Notes under the pieces: model-generated
What the model was told of the DNA's origin: nothing
What the model saw: the letters and a program-made list of their open reading frames with translations, nothing else
The model's database searches: none
Assembly: GCF_002149015.1 (NCBI RefSeq)
Contig: NZ_NGFO01000011.1
Coordinates: forward strand, 1 to 64,000
From: Gordonia lacunae
GTDB lineage: Bacteria; Actinomycetota; Actinomycetes; Mycobacteriales; Mycobacteriaceae
Length of the DNA: 64,000 bases
Direction of reading: 5' to 3'
Position numbers and translations under genes: made by a program
In this document: one piece after another, positions 25,336 to 33,403 of the stretch
How the letters are laid out: every line of letters starts with the position of its first letter
How positions within the stretch are numbered: position 1 is the first letter of the stretch

Positions 25336-26705
25336 GCGGCAAACTCCGGCAGAAGGATCTGGATCCCGCGCGCGTTGCTGCCCGCGACACCCTTCGCGCG
25401 GTACGTGAACGCGACGCCTACGCCAACCTGGTTCTGCCGAAGATGCTGCGGGACAGGAAGATCGACGGACGCGACGCCGCCTTCGCCACCGAACTGGCCT
25501 ACGGTGCCGCGCGGGCGCAGGGTCTGCTGGACGCCGTGATCTCCTCCGCCGCGAAACGGCCCGTCGCCGACATCGACGGCACGGTTCTCGACGTCCTGCG
25601 TCTGGGCACCTATCAGCTGCTGCGGACGAGGGTCGGCGCCCACGCGGCGGTGTCCACGTCGGTCGATCTGGTCCGATCCGAGAACGGGATGGGGCCCGCC
25701 GGTTTCGTGAACGCGGTGCTGCGCAAGGTGTCGCAGAAGGACGAGGACATGTGGGTGGAAGAGCTCGCCCCGTCGCCCGCGGACGATCTCGTCGGCTACC
25801 TCGCCTTCCAGTACGCGCATCCGCGATGGATCGCGGAGGTGTTCCGCGATGCGCTCGGCGGCTCGGCGGGACAACTGCAGGCGGCGCTGGCCGCCGATGA
25901 CGAGCGACCACCGGTGCATCTCGTGGCGCGTCCGGGGCTCATCACCGCCGAGGAACTCGCTCTCACCAGCGAGGGCGAGGTCGGCGACTACTCGCCGTAC
26001 TGCGTGTACCTGCCGGGTGGCGATCCCGGCGACGTCGCCGCGATCCGCGAGGGATACGCGGGTGTCCAGGACGAGGGCAGCCAGCTGATCGCCCGTGCGG
26101 TGACCGTGGCGGAGGTCGCCGACGACGCCGGGCGGTGGCTCGACATGTGCGCCGGTCCTGGCGGGAAGGCCGCACTCATCGGTTCGCTCGCCGAGATCGA
26201 CGGTGCCCGACTCGATGCGGTCGAGGTGTCCGAGCATCGTGCCGGCCTGATCCGCAAGGTCGTGGCCGACCTGCCGGTGACCATCCATGTCGCCGACGCC
26301 CGGTCCAGTGGACTCGACGCCGGTTACGACCGGATCCTGCTCGACGCCCCGTGCTCGGGCCTGGGCTCGCTGCGCCGGCGACCCGAATCCCGGTGGCGCC
26401 GGACCACTGCCGACGTCGACGAACTCGTCGTCCTCCAGAAGCAGTTGCTCACCGAGGCGCTGCGCCTGGTGAAACCCGGTGGTGTCGTGGTCTATTCGAC
26501 GTGTTCGCCGCACCCGGCCGAGACGACTGCGGTGGTGGCCGATGTGGTGGCGTCGATCGACGGTGTGCGTCAGCTCGATGCGCGCCCGCTCGTGACGGTG
26601 GGCAAGCTCGGCCCGGATCTGTTGGGCGACGGCCCTCACGTACAGCTCTGGCCACACGTCCACGGCACTGACGCCATGTTCCTGGCGGCGTTGACGCGGG
26701 ACTGA
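25332..26705 (+). CDS. rsmB: 16S rRNA (cytosine-967 C5) methyltransferase RsmB/Fmu
   Basis: Methylates C967 in 16S rRNA. The 457-aa protein has an N-terminal NusB-like RNA-binding domain ([23 protein letters not shown]) and a SAM-dependent methyltransferase domain with [14 protein letters not shown], the [15 protein letters not shown] motif (release Cys) and [11 protein letters not shown] (catalytic Cys). It starts at ATG 25332 inside the fmt stop. In M. tuberculosis rpe follows; here the accessory island intervenes. Confidence 0.94.
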   Translation: MSGKLRQKDLDPARVAARDTLRAVRERDAYANLVLPKMLRDRKIDGRDAAFATELAYGAARAQGLLDAVISSAAKRPVADIDGTVLDVLRLGTYQLLRTRVGAHAAVSTSVDLVRSENGMGPAGFVNAVLRKVSQKDEDMWVEELAPSPADDLVGYLAFQYAHPRWIAEVFRDALGGSAGQLQAALAADDERPPVHLVARPGLITAEELALTSEGEVGDYSPYCVYLPGGDPGDVAAIREGYAGVQDEGSQLIARAVTVAEVADDAGRWLDMCAGPGGKAALIGSLAEIDGARLDAVEVSEHRAGLIRKVVADLPVTIHVADARSSGLDAGYDRILLDAPCSGLGSLRRRPESRWRRTTADVDELVVLQKQLLTEALRLVKPGGVVVYSTCSPHPAETTAVVADVVASIDGVRQLDARPLVTVGKLGPDLLGDGPHVQLWPHVHGTDAMFLAALTRD

Positions 26706-26775
26706 CGACCACGACCGAGCCCGGTCCGGTCGGTCAACGTGTGCACAAGGCAGAGACTTCGGAGTCGTCCTGGGG

Positions 26776-26781
26776 TAGTCT
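26776..26781 (+). promoter_or_regulatory. -10 hexamer before the decayed module copy
   Basis: TAGTCT lies 53 bases before the ATG at 26835. The intact copy has TAGGTT at nearly the same distance from its first gene, suggesting that the promoter region was part of the duplicated unit. Confidence 0.4.
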
Positions 26782-26834
26782 GCGATCGCGTTTTCGCAAC
26801 TGGCAGAGAGCCTGCGTGCGCTCGGACGGGGGAA

Positions 26835-26975
26835 ATGGTGGGCGAACGGTTTGCTGTGGACGAGGTCGGCACGATCTACGAGGTCGGAGCCACGCTCGCG
26901 CAATGTGGTTCCGAGATCGGAAGTCTCTGGGCGACTGAAAGGCCCTGGTTTCTGCAGTGCGCGGCCCAGTCGTAA
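26835..26975 (+). pseudogene. Truncated EspC/WXG100-like gene (decayed module copy)
   Basis: The ATG at 26835, preceded by GGGGGA, encodes 46 residues before TAA. Residues 1-32 (MVGERFAVDEVGTIYEVGATL...SLW) match the first 31 residues of the intact gene at 30585, with about half the positions identical, including the C-SE-LW stretch. After the Trp the similarity stops and the frame ends at 26973-26975. The C-terminal two thirds of the protein are lost. The sequence beyond the stop stays open in the same frame into the next fragment, so a deletion or degeneration joined two genes. A longer reading from 26739 adds unrelated residues. Confidence 0.75.
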
Positions 26976-27011
26976 AAGCCATTCTCGACGTGTCCGCGCC
27001 AGAAACCAAGC

Positions 27012-27374
27012 TTGAGATGTGGGGCTCCCTCCTGGGCAGGCAGCGCCAATGCGGAGCTGTCAGCTCTCGACAACCAAGTCTTCAAGACCATGTCGACGGA
27101 GGCCCAATACGTCCAGATGTCGGAGGGCCATCTTCGTGCACATCCCGATCTCGTTGACGACCCGAATTTTCGACGTATGTTTCCCGGCCGAGGGGAGGCG
27201 TTCTTTGAAGCGCTACGCGCCGGCGATACGTTGCCGCCGAACTCGGTGGACATCGGCAAGGTCCCAGAATTCATGTTGAATCTCCCGGGCGTCGAGATCG
27301 ATAACTACAGCACCCTGTACGACCCGCAATTCGACCGAGCCAGGACCGCGACCGAGCATCGGGAGGGCTGGTGA
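27012..27374 (+). pseudogene. C-terminal remnant of the large WXG/helical-repeat gene
   Basis: Open for 120 codons from a TTG at 27012, but with no ribosome site. Residues 31-57 align with residues 755-781 of the intact 836-aa protein at 30893, with 15 of 27 identical (YVQ, AHP, DDP.FR). The first 20 residues (RCGAPSWAGSANAELSALD) have no counterpart, and the 700-odd residues before them are gone. Its stop overlaps the lipoprotein GTG just as the intact pair overlaps, so this is the end of the same operon design. It may be untranslated. Confidence 0.75.
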
Positions 27375-28168
27375 CTGTGGTCGTTTCGCCACGCGCAGCC
27401 AGAACCGGCGTCGGGTTGTTCCTGGTCCTGGCAGTCCTTGCCACGTCAACCGGGTGTGGCGAGAACGATCCGCCTCTCTCGGAGTCGTCGTCGGTGGCAC
27501 CGTCGGCGGATCATCTGCCGCCGCGGTACGACGTCGCCTTCCGTTGGGCGCCGACCGATGTCGTCGACCTGCATGATCCGACGGGCACCTTCGTGCGGGC
27601 CTTCGTCGAATCGTTTGAGTTGGCGTTCGCCGGTCGATCTCCGGAGTGGGGCTATCCGGGGTTCAGGGAGGCTGCACCAGGGGACATCGACTCCCTCGTT
27701 GCTGGTCGGCTCGTGTCCCCGAGCTACTCGACAGACCTGGCCGGCACCTATTTTTTCCGTCCTCTCAGGCGCGAGGACGACGGGTTGTTCACGACCATGG
27801 TGCTGTGCCGAAGCGATGTTCAATCCGTGCGTAAGAATCCCGAGGACCCTTCTCGCGAATGGCTGAACACGAGTTACCCGGAGTGGACCTTCCCCGCTGT
27901 CATCCGGTTCGAACGCACGCCTGGCGCACTTCCGGCGGTCGACCGGGGTGGGACAGCCAGAGGTGCCAACCGAGACGTGTTCGGCGCGTGGCGCGTTGTC
28001 GATTACATTCGCCAATCCGTCGGCGGCAGGCGCTACATCAACGATGAGGCGGAGTGCGACCGAATCGGGAGGAACGCTGAAATTCCGCGACAGCCGAACG
28101 ATTTCGCGCCGCGACCATGGCCGGCTATGGAGCCGTCACCCGGTTGGCAGATATTTCCATCGGCCTAG
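27371..28168 (+). CDS. Lipoprotein, first paralogue of the duplicated module
   Basis: Function unknown, 265 aa from GTG 27371. Residues 1-29 form a lipoprotein signal (basic start, GVGLFLVLAVLATSTGC, lipid Cys29 in a slightly weak lipobox STGC), then a Ser/Pro linker, then a soluble domain. The block FRW.PT.V..L (ending near 68) and ESFELAF-G-S-EWGYPGF (80-98) are shared with the paralogue at 33387, as is FRPLRRED and a C-terminal PWP..PPSPGW-like end. It is full length and free of stops even though its two upstream partners are fragments, which suggests continued selection. GC is lower than in the neighbouring housekeeping genes. Confidence 0.8.
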   Translation: MTVVVSPRAARTGVGLFLVLAVLATSTGCGENDPPLSESSSVAPSADHLPPRYDVAFRWAPTDVVDLHDPTGTFVRAFVESFELAFAGRSPEWGYPGFREAAPGDIDSLVAGRLVSPSYSTDLAGTYFFRPLRREDDGLFTTMVLCRSDVQSVRKNPEDPSREWLNTSYPEWTFPAVIRFERTPGALPAVDRGGTARGANRDVFGAWRVVDYIRQSVGGRRYINDEAECDRIGRNAEIPRQPNDFAPRPWPAMEPSPGWQIFPSA

Positions 28169-28219
28169 GGCTGACCATCGTGGCGTCGTCAAACAAGACG
28201 AAGTCCGCGACGGCAATTG

Positions 28220-28699
28220 TCATTGTGGGGCTTTGTGTTCCACCAGGTCGGCGAGTGCGGCGGTGACCGACCCCCAGCCGTCGTAGAAGCCGAGCTCGTC
28301 GTGGTGGTTCCGGTCGGCCGGGCTCCCATGGCGTACCACGACGCTGTACTCGGTTCCGTCCGCGTGCTCGGCGAGGGTGATCTCGGCCGTCATCGGGACC
28401 GGCGCGGGGTCGGCGGGCCGCCACGAACTGTCGACGGCATTGGTGAACACCAAGCGCTCGTAGGCTTCCGCAACCAGGAAGACGGCGTCCATGTGCGGGA
28501 CGAAAGTGGTTCCGTCCTCGCTCATCCGGGTCACGAGCGCGCCACCCGGTGTGGCTTCGAGGCGGTCGACGCGGGTGACCGTCGGAGCCGGCGTCCACCA
28601 TTGTGCGAATTGCTCCGGCCGGGTCCACGCATCCCAGATACGTTCTCGCGGAGCGCGGATCACCCGGCGCAGGATCAGGTCGAGTTCGGGGTCGATCAT
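28220..28699 (-). CDS. SRPBCC/AHSA1-family protein
   Basis: START-like ligand-binding fold of 159 aa. It has LDLILRRVIRAPRERIWDAWTRPEQFAQWW, the typical first strand and helix with the WW motif, and ends HHDELGFYDGWGSVTAALADLVEH, the C-terminal helix of the AHSA1 group. It starts at ATG 28699 overlapping the stop of the upstream ArsR gene. Such ArsR-SRPBCC pairs are common in actinobacteria; their ligands are mostly unknown. It converges on the lipoprotein gene, 51 bases away. Confidence 0.85.
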   Translation of the reverse strand: MIDPELDLILRRVIRAPRERIWDAWTRPEQFAQWWTPAPTVTRVDRLEATPGGALVTRMSEDGTTFVPHMDAVFLVAEAYERLVFTNAVDSSWRPADPAPVPMTAEITLAEHADGTEYSVVVRHGSPADRNHHDELGFYDGWGSVTAALADLVEHKAPQ

Positions 28700-29037
28700 G
28701 GTGTCTCCTCGGTGTCGGTGTCGGTGACGAAGTGTTCAAGACGGTCGGTGCGCTCGGTCCAGGCAGTGCGCTGATGGTCCAGCCAGGTGGACAATCGACG
28801 CAGCCGCCGTCGGTCGAGCGTGCACATCCGCGTCCGGCCGACTTTCCTTGTCAGAACCAAACCGCTGTCTTCCAAGACGCGTAGGTGCTTCATGAACGAC
28901 GGCAGGGTGATGGGGAAGGGGTCGGCGAGTTCGCCGACACTGGCCGGGCCACGCCCCAGGCGTTCGACGACGGCGCGACGCGTCGGGTCGGACAGGGCGC
29001 CGAAGATCTCGTCCAAAGGAGTAGAACTATGTGCCAT
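28696..29037 (-). CDS. ArsR-family winged-helix repressor
   Basis: Transcription factor of 113 aa from MAHSSTPLDEIFGALSDPTRRAVVERLGRG. The helix-turn-helix is SVGELADPFPITLPSFMKHLRVLEDSGLVLTRKVGRTRMCTLD. No metal-binding CxC is seen in the usual alpha-3 site, so it is of the kind paired with SRPBCC proteins rather than a metal sensor. An earlier start (29061 or 29073) is possible but would cover the promoter. It probably represses its own operon through the repeats just upstream. Confidence 0.85.
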   Translation of the reverse strand: MAHSSTPLDEIFGALSDPTRRAVVERLGRGPASVGELADPFPITLPSFMKHLRVLEDSGLVLTRKVGRTRMCTLDRRRLRRLSTWLDHQRTAWTERTDRLEHFVTDTDTEETP

Positions 29038-29038
29038 G

Positions 29039-29083
29039 TGGCTAAGTGTTACAGACTCCATCACTGAACTCAATGGCTAAGTG
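29039..29083 (-). promoter_or_regulatory. ArsR/SRPBCC promoter with direct-repeat operator
   Basis: Two identical copies of TGGCTAAGTG (29039-29048 and 29074-29083; CACTTAGCCA on the coding strand), 35 bases apart. Between them on the minus strand are TTGAGT and TAACAC, 16 bases apart, which fit -35 and -10 boxes. The repeats flank the promoter, as expected of a repressor operator. Confidence 0.55.
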
Positions 29084-29137
29084 AAAAGTTGGTGCTGAGG
29101 TTGTGGAAAGTAGCGTCGCATGTGCGGTTTTCCGCGT

Positions 29138-30487
29138 ATGATCGAATGCATGTACGAGACGGTGCCGGATACAACAGAACGCTTGGCTACCGATCACCTC
29201 CGGTCGATCGTGAGTGGTCTGTCGGCCATGCCCGCAGGTGTCGACGAGTCGGAGTCGGTGGATCGGCTCACTCTTCTCGAGGAGATCAAGTCGGCGTGCA
29301 CGGCGGCCCAGGTGCGTGAGACCGCCAATCTCGATGACCTGCGCGCGGCGCACGAGGCCGCGCAGAACGTCCCTCACCAGCGACGCGGGCGTGGCCTGGC
29401 TGCCGAAGTGGGTCTGGCGCGTAAGGTGTCGCCTCGCAAGGGAAGTCAGTGCCTCGGGTTCGCCCGCGCCCTGGCGTACGAGATGCCGCACACTCTGGCG
29501 GCACTCACCGCGGGAGTCCTCACCGAGTGGCGGGCAACGATCCTGGTGCGCGAGACCGCCTATCTGATACGTGAATCGCGCGAAGAGATCGACCGCCGCA
29601 TCTGTGGTGATCCCGCGGTGCTGGTGGGTATGTCCGATCGCGAGATCGAGGCGCTCGCCAAACGACACGCTTACGAGTTGGAACCAGAAGCGGTGGTGGC
29701 TCGGAAGGCGAAGGCCGAGAAGGATCGTCGCGTCACCGTTCGGCCCGCGCCGGATCTGATGACGCAACTGTCGGCGCTGCTGCCGATGGCGGAAGGGATC
29801 GCGGTGTACGCCGCGCTCAAGAAGCACGCCGACTCGGTGTCCGCGTCCGATGGCCGCTCTCATGAGCAAGTCATGGCCGACACCCTCGTCGAGCGTGTCA
29901 CCGGCCGCTCGGTTGCGGAGCCGACGCCGATCGCGGTGAATGTCGTTCTGTCCGAACAGAGCTTGTTGGGCCTGGCGGATACGGCCGCGGACGTGTCGGG
30001 GTACGGTCCGGTCCCGGCGACCGTCGCGAGACTCCTGATAGCCGATTCGGTAGACCCCGAGGGTGAGACCGCGTCGACACTGCGCCGCCTGTACGCCCGA
30101 CCATCCGACGGGGCCCTGGTCGCGATGGAATCTCGATCGCGGGCTTTCCCGCCCGCACTTGCCCGTTACATACGTCTACGAGACCAGCGGTGCCGGACCC
30201 CCTATTGCGGTGCGCCGGTCGCGGAGATCGACCACGCGGCACCGCACCGACGCAGGGGGCCGACCAGCGCGGTCAACGCAGACGGGACCTGCGTGCTCCA
30301 CAACCGCGCCAAGGAAGCGCCCGGCTGGTTCTACAACGTGAAGATGGTGGGCGGGGTACGCGTGATCGACGTGATCACCCCGACCAAGGCCCGACATCGG
30401 AGCGTTGCCCCGCCCGCGATCGGGCATCAGCCGGCAACATGGAGCGGCGTCGAAACGCGCCTGATCCAGATACTCGCTGCCTCCTGA
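29138..30487 (+). CDS. HNH endonuclease-like protein of the 13E12/DUF222 family
   Basis: 449 aa. The long DUF222 region is followed by an HNH domain at about residues 337-395: ALARYIRLRDQRCRTPYCGAPVAEIDHAAPHRRRGPTSAVNADGTCVLHNRAKEAPGW, with the CxxxC-type pair, the DH of the active site and the N/H ligands. Members occur in many copies in mycobacterial and Gordonia genomes and behave as mobile or repeated genes (REP13E12). The start is uncertain (ATG at 29120, 29138 or 29150); a TAGCGT at 29111-29116 would put the transcript start after 29120, so 29138 is used. A LexA-like box lies at the start. No biochemical role is known for this copy. Confidence 0.85.
   Translation: MIECMYETVPDTTERLATDHLRSIVSGLSAMPAGVDESESVDRLTLLEEIKSACTAAQVRETANLDDLRAAHEAAQNVPHQRRGRGLAAEVGLARKVSPRKGSQCLGFARALAYEMPHTLAALTAGVLTEWRATILVRETAYLIRESREEIDRRICGDPAVLVGMSDREIEALAKRHAYELEPEAVVARKAKAEKDRRVTVRPAPDLMTQLSALLPMAEGIAVYAALKKHADSVSASDGRSHEQVMADTLVERVTGRSVAEPTPIAVNVVLSEQSLLGLADTAADVSGYGPVPATVARLLIADSVDPEGETASTLRRLYARPSDGALVAMESRSRAFPPALARYIRLRDQRCRTPYCGAPVAEIDHAAPHRRRGPTSAVNADGTCVLHNRAKEAPGWFYNVKMVGGVRVIDVITPTKARHRSVAPPAIGHQPATWSGVETRLIQILAAS
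29142..29157 (+). promoter_or_regulatory. LexA/SOS-box-like site at the HNH gene start
   Basis: TCGAATGCATGTACGA matches the actinobacterial SOS consensus TCGAAC-N4-GTTCGA at 10 of 12 fixed positions. Mycobacterial 13E12 genes are known LexA targets with boxes near their starts, so the position fits. Confidence 0.55.
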
Positions 30488-30524
30488 TTGTGGATGGCGG
30501 ACGGACGGCAGCGTGATGTCGTAC

Positions 30525-30530
30525 TAGGTT
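30525..30530 (+). promoter_or_regulatory. -10 hexamer for the intact module
   Basis: TAGGTT, 54 bases before the ATG at 30585; compare TAGTCT before the decayed copy. No convincing -35. Confidence 0.4.
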
Positions 30531-30584
30531 GTTCGTGGTGGCGGTGTGCCACGTCGTGGACTGATGCAGACTCGGGGGGTTTGT

Positions 30585-30893
30585 ATGGCTGAACGGTTTG
30601 GTGTCGAGGAACTGGGTGTCATCACCGGCGTCGGCGATGCGCTGGCTCGATGCTCGTCGGAGACGCGAGCCCTGTGGACCGGGAAGTCCGCCTTCGGCGA
30701 CGCTTCGGGTGCGATGCCGGCCTCGGCGATCGGTGCGGCGTGCTCAGGTAAGGACGACACTGTTCGCACGTTGTTGGGCCGGGCGGCAGCGAGGATGGAC
30801 CAGGTGTCGCAGACCTGCTATCAAGCGGCGGGCGACGTCGCCGACACCGAAGAGTCACTGGCCAGTGGCTTCCGTGCGATCAGCGAGTTCTGA
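30585..30893 (+). CDS. EspC/WXG100-like type VII secretion target
   Basis: A 102-aa, mostly helical protein without signal peptide. It starts MAERFGVEELGVITGVGDALARC, has W31-T-G33 in the middle turn region and a second helical stretch VRTLLGRAAARMDQVSQTCYQAAGDVADTEESLASGF. Size, helix-turn-helix layout and the WXG element fit the EspC-like (DUF2580) or WXG100 class of type VII secretion substrates. A strict YxxxD/E export motif is not present (Tyr is followed by D at +5). ATG at 30585 follows GGGGGG. It overlaps the next gene (TGATG), so the two are probably made as a pair. Confidence 0.7.
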   Translation: MAERFGVEELGVITGVGDALARCSSETRALWTGKSAFGDASGAMPASAIGAACSGKDDTVRTLLGRAAARMDQVSQTCYQAAGDVADTEESLASGFRAISEF

Positions 30894-33403
30894 TGTCGCG
30901 TCCGTCGCGTTCCGTCGTCAACGGGTGGGACCTGATGTCCCTGGACGCTGCGGCGAACGCACTCGACGCCGGGGTGGATGGTCTTCGGAAACAAACGCAG
31001 GCGATGGCGGATGCGCCGATGAGGGCCGGCGACTCGAAGGGGTGGGTCGGCGCATCGCAACTCGGATGTGAAGCCCGCGCCGGCTCAGATCGAGTCGAGA
31101 TCAACAAACTGGGCGCCGATCTCACCCACGCTGCCAACGTCCTGCGAAACACTTCGTCAGCGATCAGCCCGAATCGCACCACGGCGCTGCTTCGCGCGCT
31201 CGGCCTCGAACGCGACAGGTTCAGCGTTGCCGACGACTGGACGGTGCGCGACACCCGCGACTATGCGGCCGAACTGGCGGACGTGGAGGTCGGAAGCGCA
31301 ACGGAGCGTTCGATTCTCGACGCTCGGGCCGCGCGCGCCGAGGAGGCGAGGACGGCGACACTCTCGCTCCAATCCCTGGCCGATCAGATGGGCGAGGACG
31401 ACCGTAACGGGGCGCGAGTTCTCTCGGCGGCCTTCGGCGATGCCGAAGGAAACGCGCCCCTGGCGTCGAGCTACTCACCGGGCCAGGCGAGTATCGACGT
31501 CCAGGCCATCATGAGTGGAACCGCCACGAAAGAGCAGAAAGACCGGTTCTTCCGCGCCACCGGCCTCACCCCGGAACAATCCGCGGCGTTGGCGCGCGGC
31601 GACCACGCCGTCATTCCCAAGGAGCAGTTCGACTATTTGAAGGCGATCTACACGCCGAGTTGGGGTGGCGGTCCCGACGGGCAGCCGTTGTCCCTCGGCG
31701 CCTTGGAGTCGTTCGGCGACAAGTACACCGGCGCCGAGCGAGAAAGTCTGAAACAGAGTCTCGCCGACGGTGTGTACATGCTCGGCAACCGCCACCTGCG
31801 GACCGAGCAGACCGACTCGAACGTGTTCGCCGAGATCTGGGGGACGAATGCTCCGTTCGTCACCGGCGGATTGAACCAACTCCCGGCGCCCCTACGTGAC
31901 GTGTTGAGCAGTCCCGCCGCAAGCAAAGGGCACGTGACAGTTCCGGATTCGGGCCCACACTCCGGTGGCCACAGGTCGGTTACCGATCTGAAGACCTTCG
32001 ATGACCTCAAGACAGTGATGGACATCCTCGAGCACCGTTCCGTCGACTCCCCGGGTGGAATGTACGGCTCGGAGTCCGTTCAGCTGGGAAGCGACGTCGA
32101 CCGAGCGTTGATGGTTCGAGCCGGTGAGCTGGCAGCGTTCTCTGGCGGTGAGCTCGTGTCGAATCCGGGATTCTTCGACCACAACGACGTGTCCAAGAAC
32201 GAACTCGAAGGTCTCATGATCCGGATGCTCGACGTTGCAGGCAGTGATCACATCGCGGTACACGATGCGGTGATGTCTGCGACCGGTGGCCAGGTGAGCA
32301 ATTCGATGCCCTCATCGTTCGACCTCACAGGCACCGAACGGTCCTTCAAGGACGCTGAAGTCCTCAAACACCTGTTGACGTTCGACTGGACCGACAAGGC
32401 GGGGCACGAGAACGACGGCATCAACAGACTCTTCAACTGGATGCCCGGTGCGGCCTACGCACCCGACGGCAGTCTTCCTGAAGCTGTGCTCGAAAGCCAG
32501 CGTGCGGGCAGTATCTCGACCGCGCTGGCGCAGTACTTCGGCGACAACAAAGATGCGCTCATCGACATCGGAGAGAGGAAGCCGGCGCTGGGCGAACTCA
32601 ATCCCGAGCTGACGCGCACGTTGGCCTCCGCGATCGGCTCGCACACCGCTGTTCTGGCGGGCGCCGATCCCGAACTCTTTCACACGCATGGTGTGTCGAA
32701 AGTTGACGTGAACGACCTGAAAGCAACCTTCGAGATCCTCAATTCTGATGCGACCGCGGGAAGAACAGTCAACTCCCTGACCGCCCTGCAGATCGACGTC
32801 ATGCAGCAGGAGTTCGGCAAGAACCCGCACGACTACGGGCTCGGCGAAGTCACCGGACGGTTGGAAGGAGCCATGATCGGCGGATTGGACGCGCACATCG
32901 AGGAAACGAAGATCGACGGCAGGCACCTGGCAGCCCACGACGCGGCGGTCGCGGGCGCCATGTTCGACAGTGCGAAGACGCTTCTCACCGCCGTTCCGGG
33001 CCTCGATCCCGCTGTCAAGCTGCTCATCGACACCGCGGCGCCACAGGTGAAGCTGGATCTGTCCGGGCTACCGACCGACCCGGACACGATCAAGGCCGAC
33101 CCGGAAATTCAGCAGCTGCGCAAAGACATGTTCGACGACGATGTCAATCCCAACGCAAAATACGTGCAGATTCTCGCAGGATACTTCGAGGCCCACCCGG
33201 AACTGGCGGATGATCCCGGCTTTCGGGATCTGTTCTCGGGTGACAGCAACGCAGATTTCGACGAAATGAAGCGGACCGGTGTAATGGCTAGCGTCACTAG
33301 CGAGAGCCGGGCCGGAACGTTCATTCAGCAGAAACTCGCTTCGGATATCAACTCTTTCGCACTACGGCACAACGAGAACCTAGAAGATGTGTACAAAAGG
33401 TAG
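30893..33403 (+). CDS. 836-aa WXG-headed protein with long helical-repeat body
   Basis: No enzyme motif recognised. The N-terminal ~190 residues are helical with W51-V-G53 in GWVGASQLGCEAR, like the WXG100 fold, which points to type VII export with the 102-aa partner. The remainder (about 200-836) is acidic and helical and resembles actinobacterial proteins annotated as TPR-repeat-region-containing; the stretches FFDHNDVSKNELEGLM (near 430) and LFHTHGVSKVDVNDLK (near 600) suggest internal repetition. There is no signal peptide or membrane segment. The C-terminal end is conserved in the decayed copy, so it does not behave like a swapped toxin tip. The stop lies 17 bases inside the lipoprotein gene. 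Confidence 0.75.
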   Translation: MSRPSRSVVNGWDLMSLDAAANALDAGVDGLRKQTQAMADAPMRAGDSKGWVGASQLGCEARAGSDRVEINKLGADLTHAANVLRNTSSAISPNRTTALLRALGLERDRFSVADDWTVRDTRDYAAELADVEVGSATERSILDARAARAEEARTATLSLQSLADQMGEDDRNGARVLSAAFGDAEGNAPLASSYSPGQASIDVQAIMSGTATKEQKDRFFRATGLTPEQSAALARGDHAVIPKEQFDYLKAIYTPSWGGGPDGQPLSLGALESFGDKYTGAERESLKQSLADGVYMLGNRHLRTEQTDSNVFAEIWGTNAPFVTGGLNQLPAPLRDVLSSPAASKGHVTVPDSGPHSGGHRSVTDLKTFDDLKTVMDILEHRSVDSPGGMYGSESVQLGSDVDRALMVRAGELAAFSGGELVSNPGFFDHNDVSKNELEGLMIRMLDVAGSDHIAVHDAVMSATGGQVSNSMPSSFDLTGTERSFKDAEVLKHLLTFDWTDKAGHENDGINRLFNWMPGAAYAPDGSLPEAVLESQRAGSISTALAQYFGDNKDALIDIGERKPALGELNPELTRTLASAIGSHTAVLAGADPELFHTHGVSKVDVNDLKATFEILNSDATAGRTVNSLTALQIDVMQQEFGKNPHDYGLGEVTGRLEGAMIGGLDAHIEETKIDGRHLAAHDAAVAGAMFDSAKTLLTAVPGLDPAVKLLIDTAAPQVKLDLSGLPTDPDTIKADPEIQQLRKDMFDDDVNPNAKYVQILAGYFEAHPELADDPGFRDLFSGDSNADFDEMKRTGVMASVTSESRAGTFIQQKLASDINSFALRHNENLEDVYKR

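Noticed and set aside
30893-33403. Polymorphic toxin with variable C-terminal tip
   Set aside because: The C-terminal region is shared with the decayed paralogue, and no toxin motif is visible.
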